In this document: piece after piece, positions 6,225 to 6,564 of the stretch | How the letters are laid out: every line of letters begins with the position of its first letter | Numbering within the stretch: the stretch's first letter is position 1 | Source: an uncultured Lachnospiraceae bacterium | GTDB taxonomy: Bacteria > Bacillota > Clostridia > Lachnospirales > Lachnospiraceae | Direction of reading: 5' to 3' | Length of the DNA: 6,564 nt | NCBI GenBank assembly: GCA_947628025.1 | Contig: CANQYH010000178.1 | Location: 1 to 6,564, forward strand | Position numbers and translations under genes: made by a program | The notes under the pieces: generated by a model | Databases searched by the model: none | Seen by the model: the letters and a program-made list of their open reading frames with translations, nothing else | What the model was told of the DNA's origin: nothing

Positions 6225-6232
6225 TATATAGG

Positions 6233-6246
6233 TGAATCCGGATTCA
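6233..6246 (+). promoter_or_regulatory. 14-bp perfect palindrome at the likely transcription start
   Basis: TGAATCCGGATTCA is a perfect palindrome beginning 9 bases after the ECF -10 element. It sits where a repressor would block initiation and is a good operator candidate. It has no loop, so a dimeric DNA-binding protein is more likely than an RNA hairpin. Confidence 0.4.
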
Positions 6247-6272
6247 AAACAATCACGACAGACAGCCGGACG

Positions 6273-6280
6273 GGAGGTGA
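6273..6280 (+). promoter_or_regulatory. Ribosome binding site of the ECF sigma gene
   Basis: GGAGGTGA precedes the GTG at 6285, with 7 bases between GGAGG and the start codon. It decides the non-ATG start, as no ATG in this frame precedes the conserved domain. Confidence 0.7.
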
Positions 6281-6284
6281 GGCG

Positions 6285-6564
6285 GTGGATACGTTTGAGG
6301 AACTTCTGGCATGTTATCGCGGTGCGCTGGAGCGGTATGTGCGGTTCCATCTGCCGGTCCGGGCAGACGCGGACGACGTGCTGCAGGAGATCTATCTGAC
6401 CGCATATCAGAAATTTGGGCAGTTAAAGAATCCCGAGGCCTTTAAGCCGTGGATCATCAGCATTGCCCGAAATAAATGCAGTGATTATTTCCGCGCAAGG
6501 GCGGGGCGGGTGGAACTGCCTATCGACGGCCTGAGCGAGAGGGAGCTTTGGTGCGACAGCAGGA
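6285..6564 (+). CDS. ECF-family RNA polymerase sigma factor, 3' end beyond window
   Basis: The first 93 residues of an extracytoplasmic-function (sigma-70 group 4) sigma factor are present; the gene continues past the window edge. Region 2 is clear: YRGALERYVRFHL (11-23) matches region 2.1, DADDVLQEIYLTAYQKF (28-44) is the core-polymerase-binding region 2.2, and WIISIARNKCSDYFRAR (56-72) covers regions 2.3-2.4, which melt and recognise the -10 element. Residues 73-93 begin the linker to region 4, which is not in the window. The start is the GTG at 6285, supported by GGAGGTGA upstream. The ECF promoter at 6199-6224 suggests positive autoregulation. Such genes are usually followed by a membrane anti-sigma factor, which would lie outside this window (inference). 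The stimulus and regulon cannot be told from this fragment. Confidence 0.9.
   Translation, partial: MDTFEELLACYRGALERYVRFHLPVRADADDVLQEIYLTAYQKFGQLKNPEAFKPWIISIARNKCSDYFRARAGRVELPIDGLSERELWCDSR

Overview
The window looks like chromosomal DNA from a fairly G+C-rich Firmicute of the class Clostridia, possibly a gut Lachnospiraceae or Oscillospirales member. The evidence is strong AGGAGG-type ribosome binding sites, a GHKL-type (quorum-sensing family) histidine kinase, paired half-size ABC exporters, and A+T-rich control regions between G+C-rich genes. The genus cannot be named from the sequence alone. All recognised genes are on the + strand.

Left part (1-4949): a short, apparently soluble GHKL sensor kinase (42-695) is followed by a 458-base non-coding gap. 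Two overlapping genes for half-size ABC exporters come next (1154-3049 and 3036-4949). The gap holds several good stem-loops, including a perfect 13-bp inverted repeat, and looks like a structured leader or regulatory region. The layout suggests a module in which a two-component system controls an exporter. The response regulator is presumably just upstream of the window. No substrate peptide gene was found, so the cargo is unknown. Both ATPase domains have all canonical catalytic motifs.

Middle (4950-5811): a single-gene unit encodes a RimJ/RimL-like GNAT N-acetyltransferase (5186-5725). It has a likely extended -10 promoter, a leader of about 170 bases and a strong intrinsic terminator (5767-5811).

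Right part (5784-6564): a non-coding array of about five and a half degenerate tandem units of roughly 72 bp lies between the acetyltransferase and an ECF sigma factor gene that runs off the window (6285 onward). The first repeat unit supplies the 3' arm of the acetyltransferase terminator. The sigma gene is preceded by a textbook ECF-type promoter (GAACC, 16 bp, CGTC) and a 14-bp perfect palindrome at the likely transcription start, which points to autoregulation.

Most of the window is ordinary in gene content. The least explained parts are the repeat array with its terminator overlap and the structured gap before the exporter genes.
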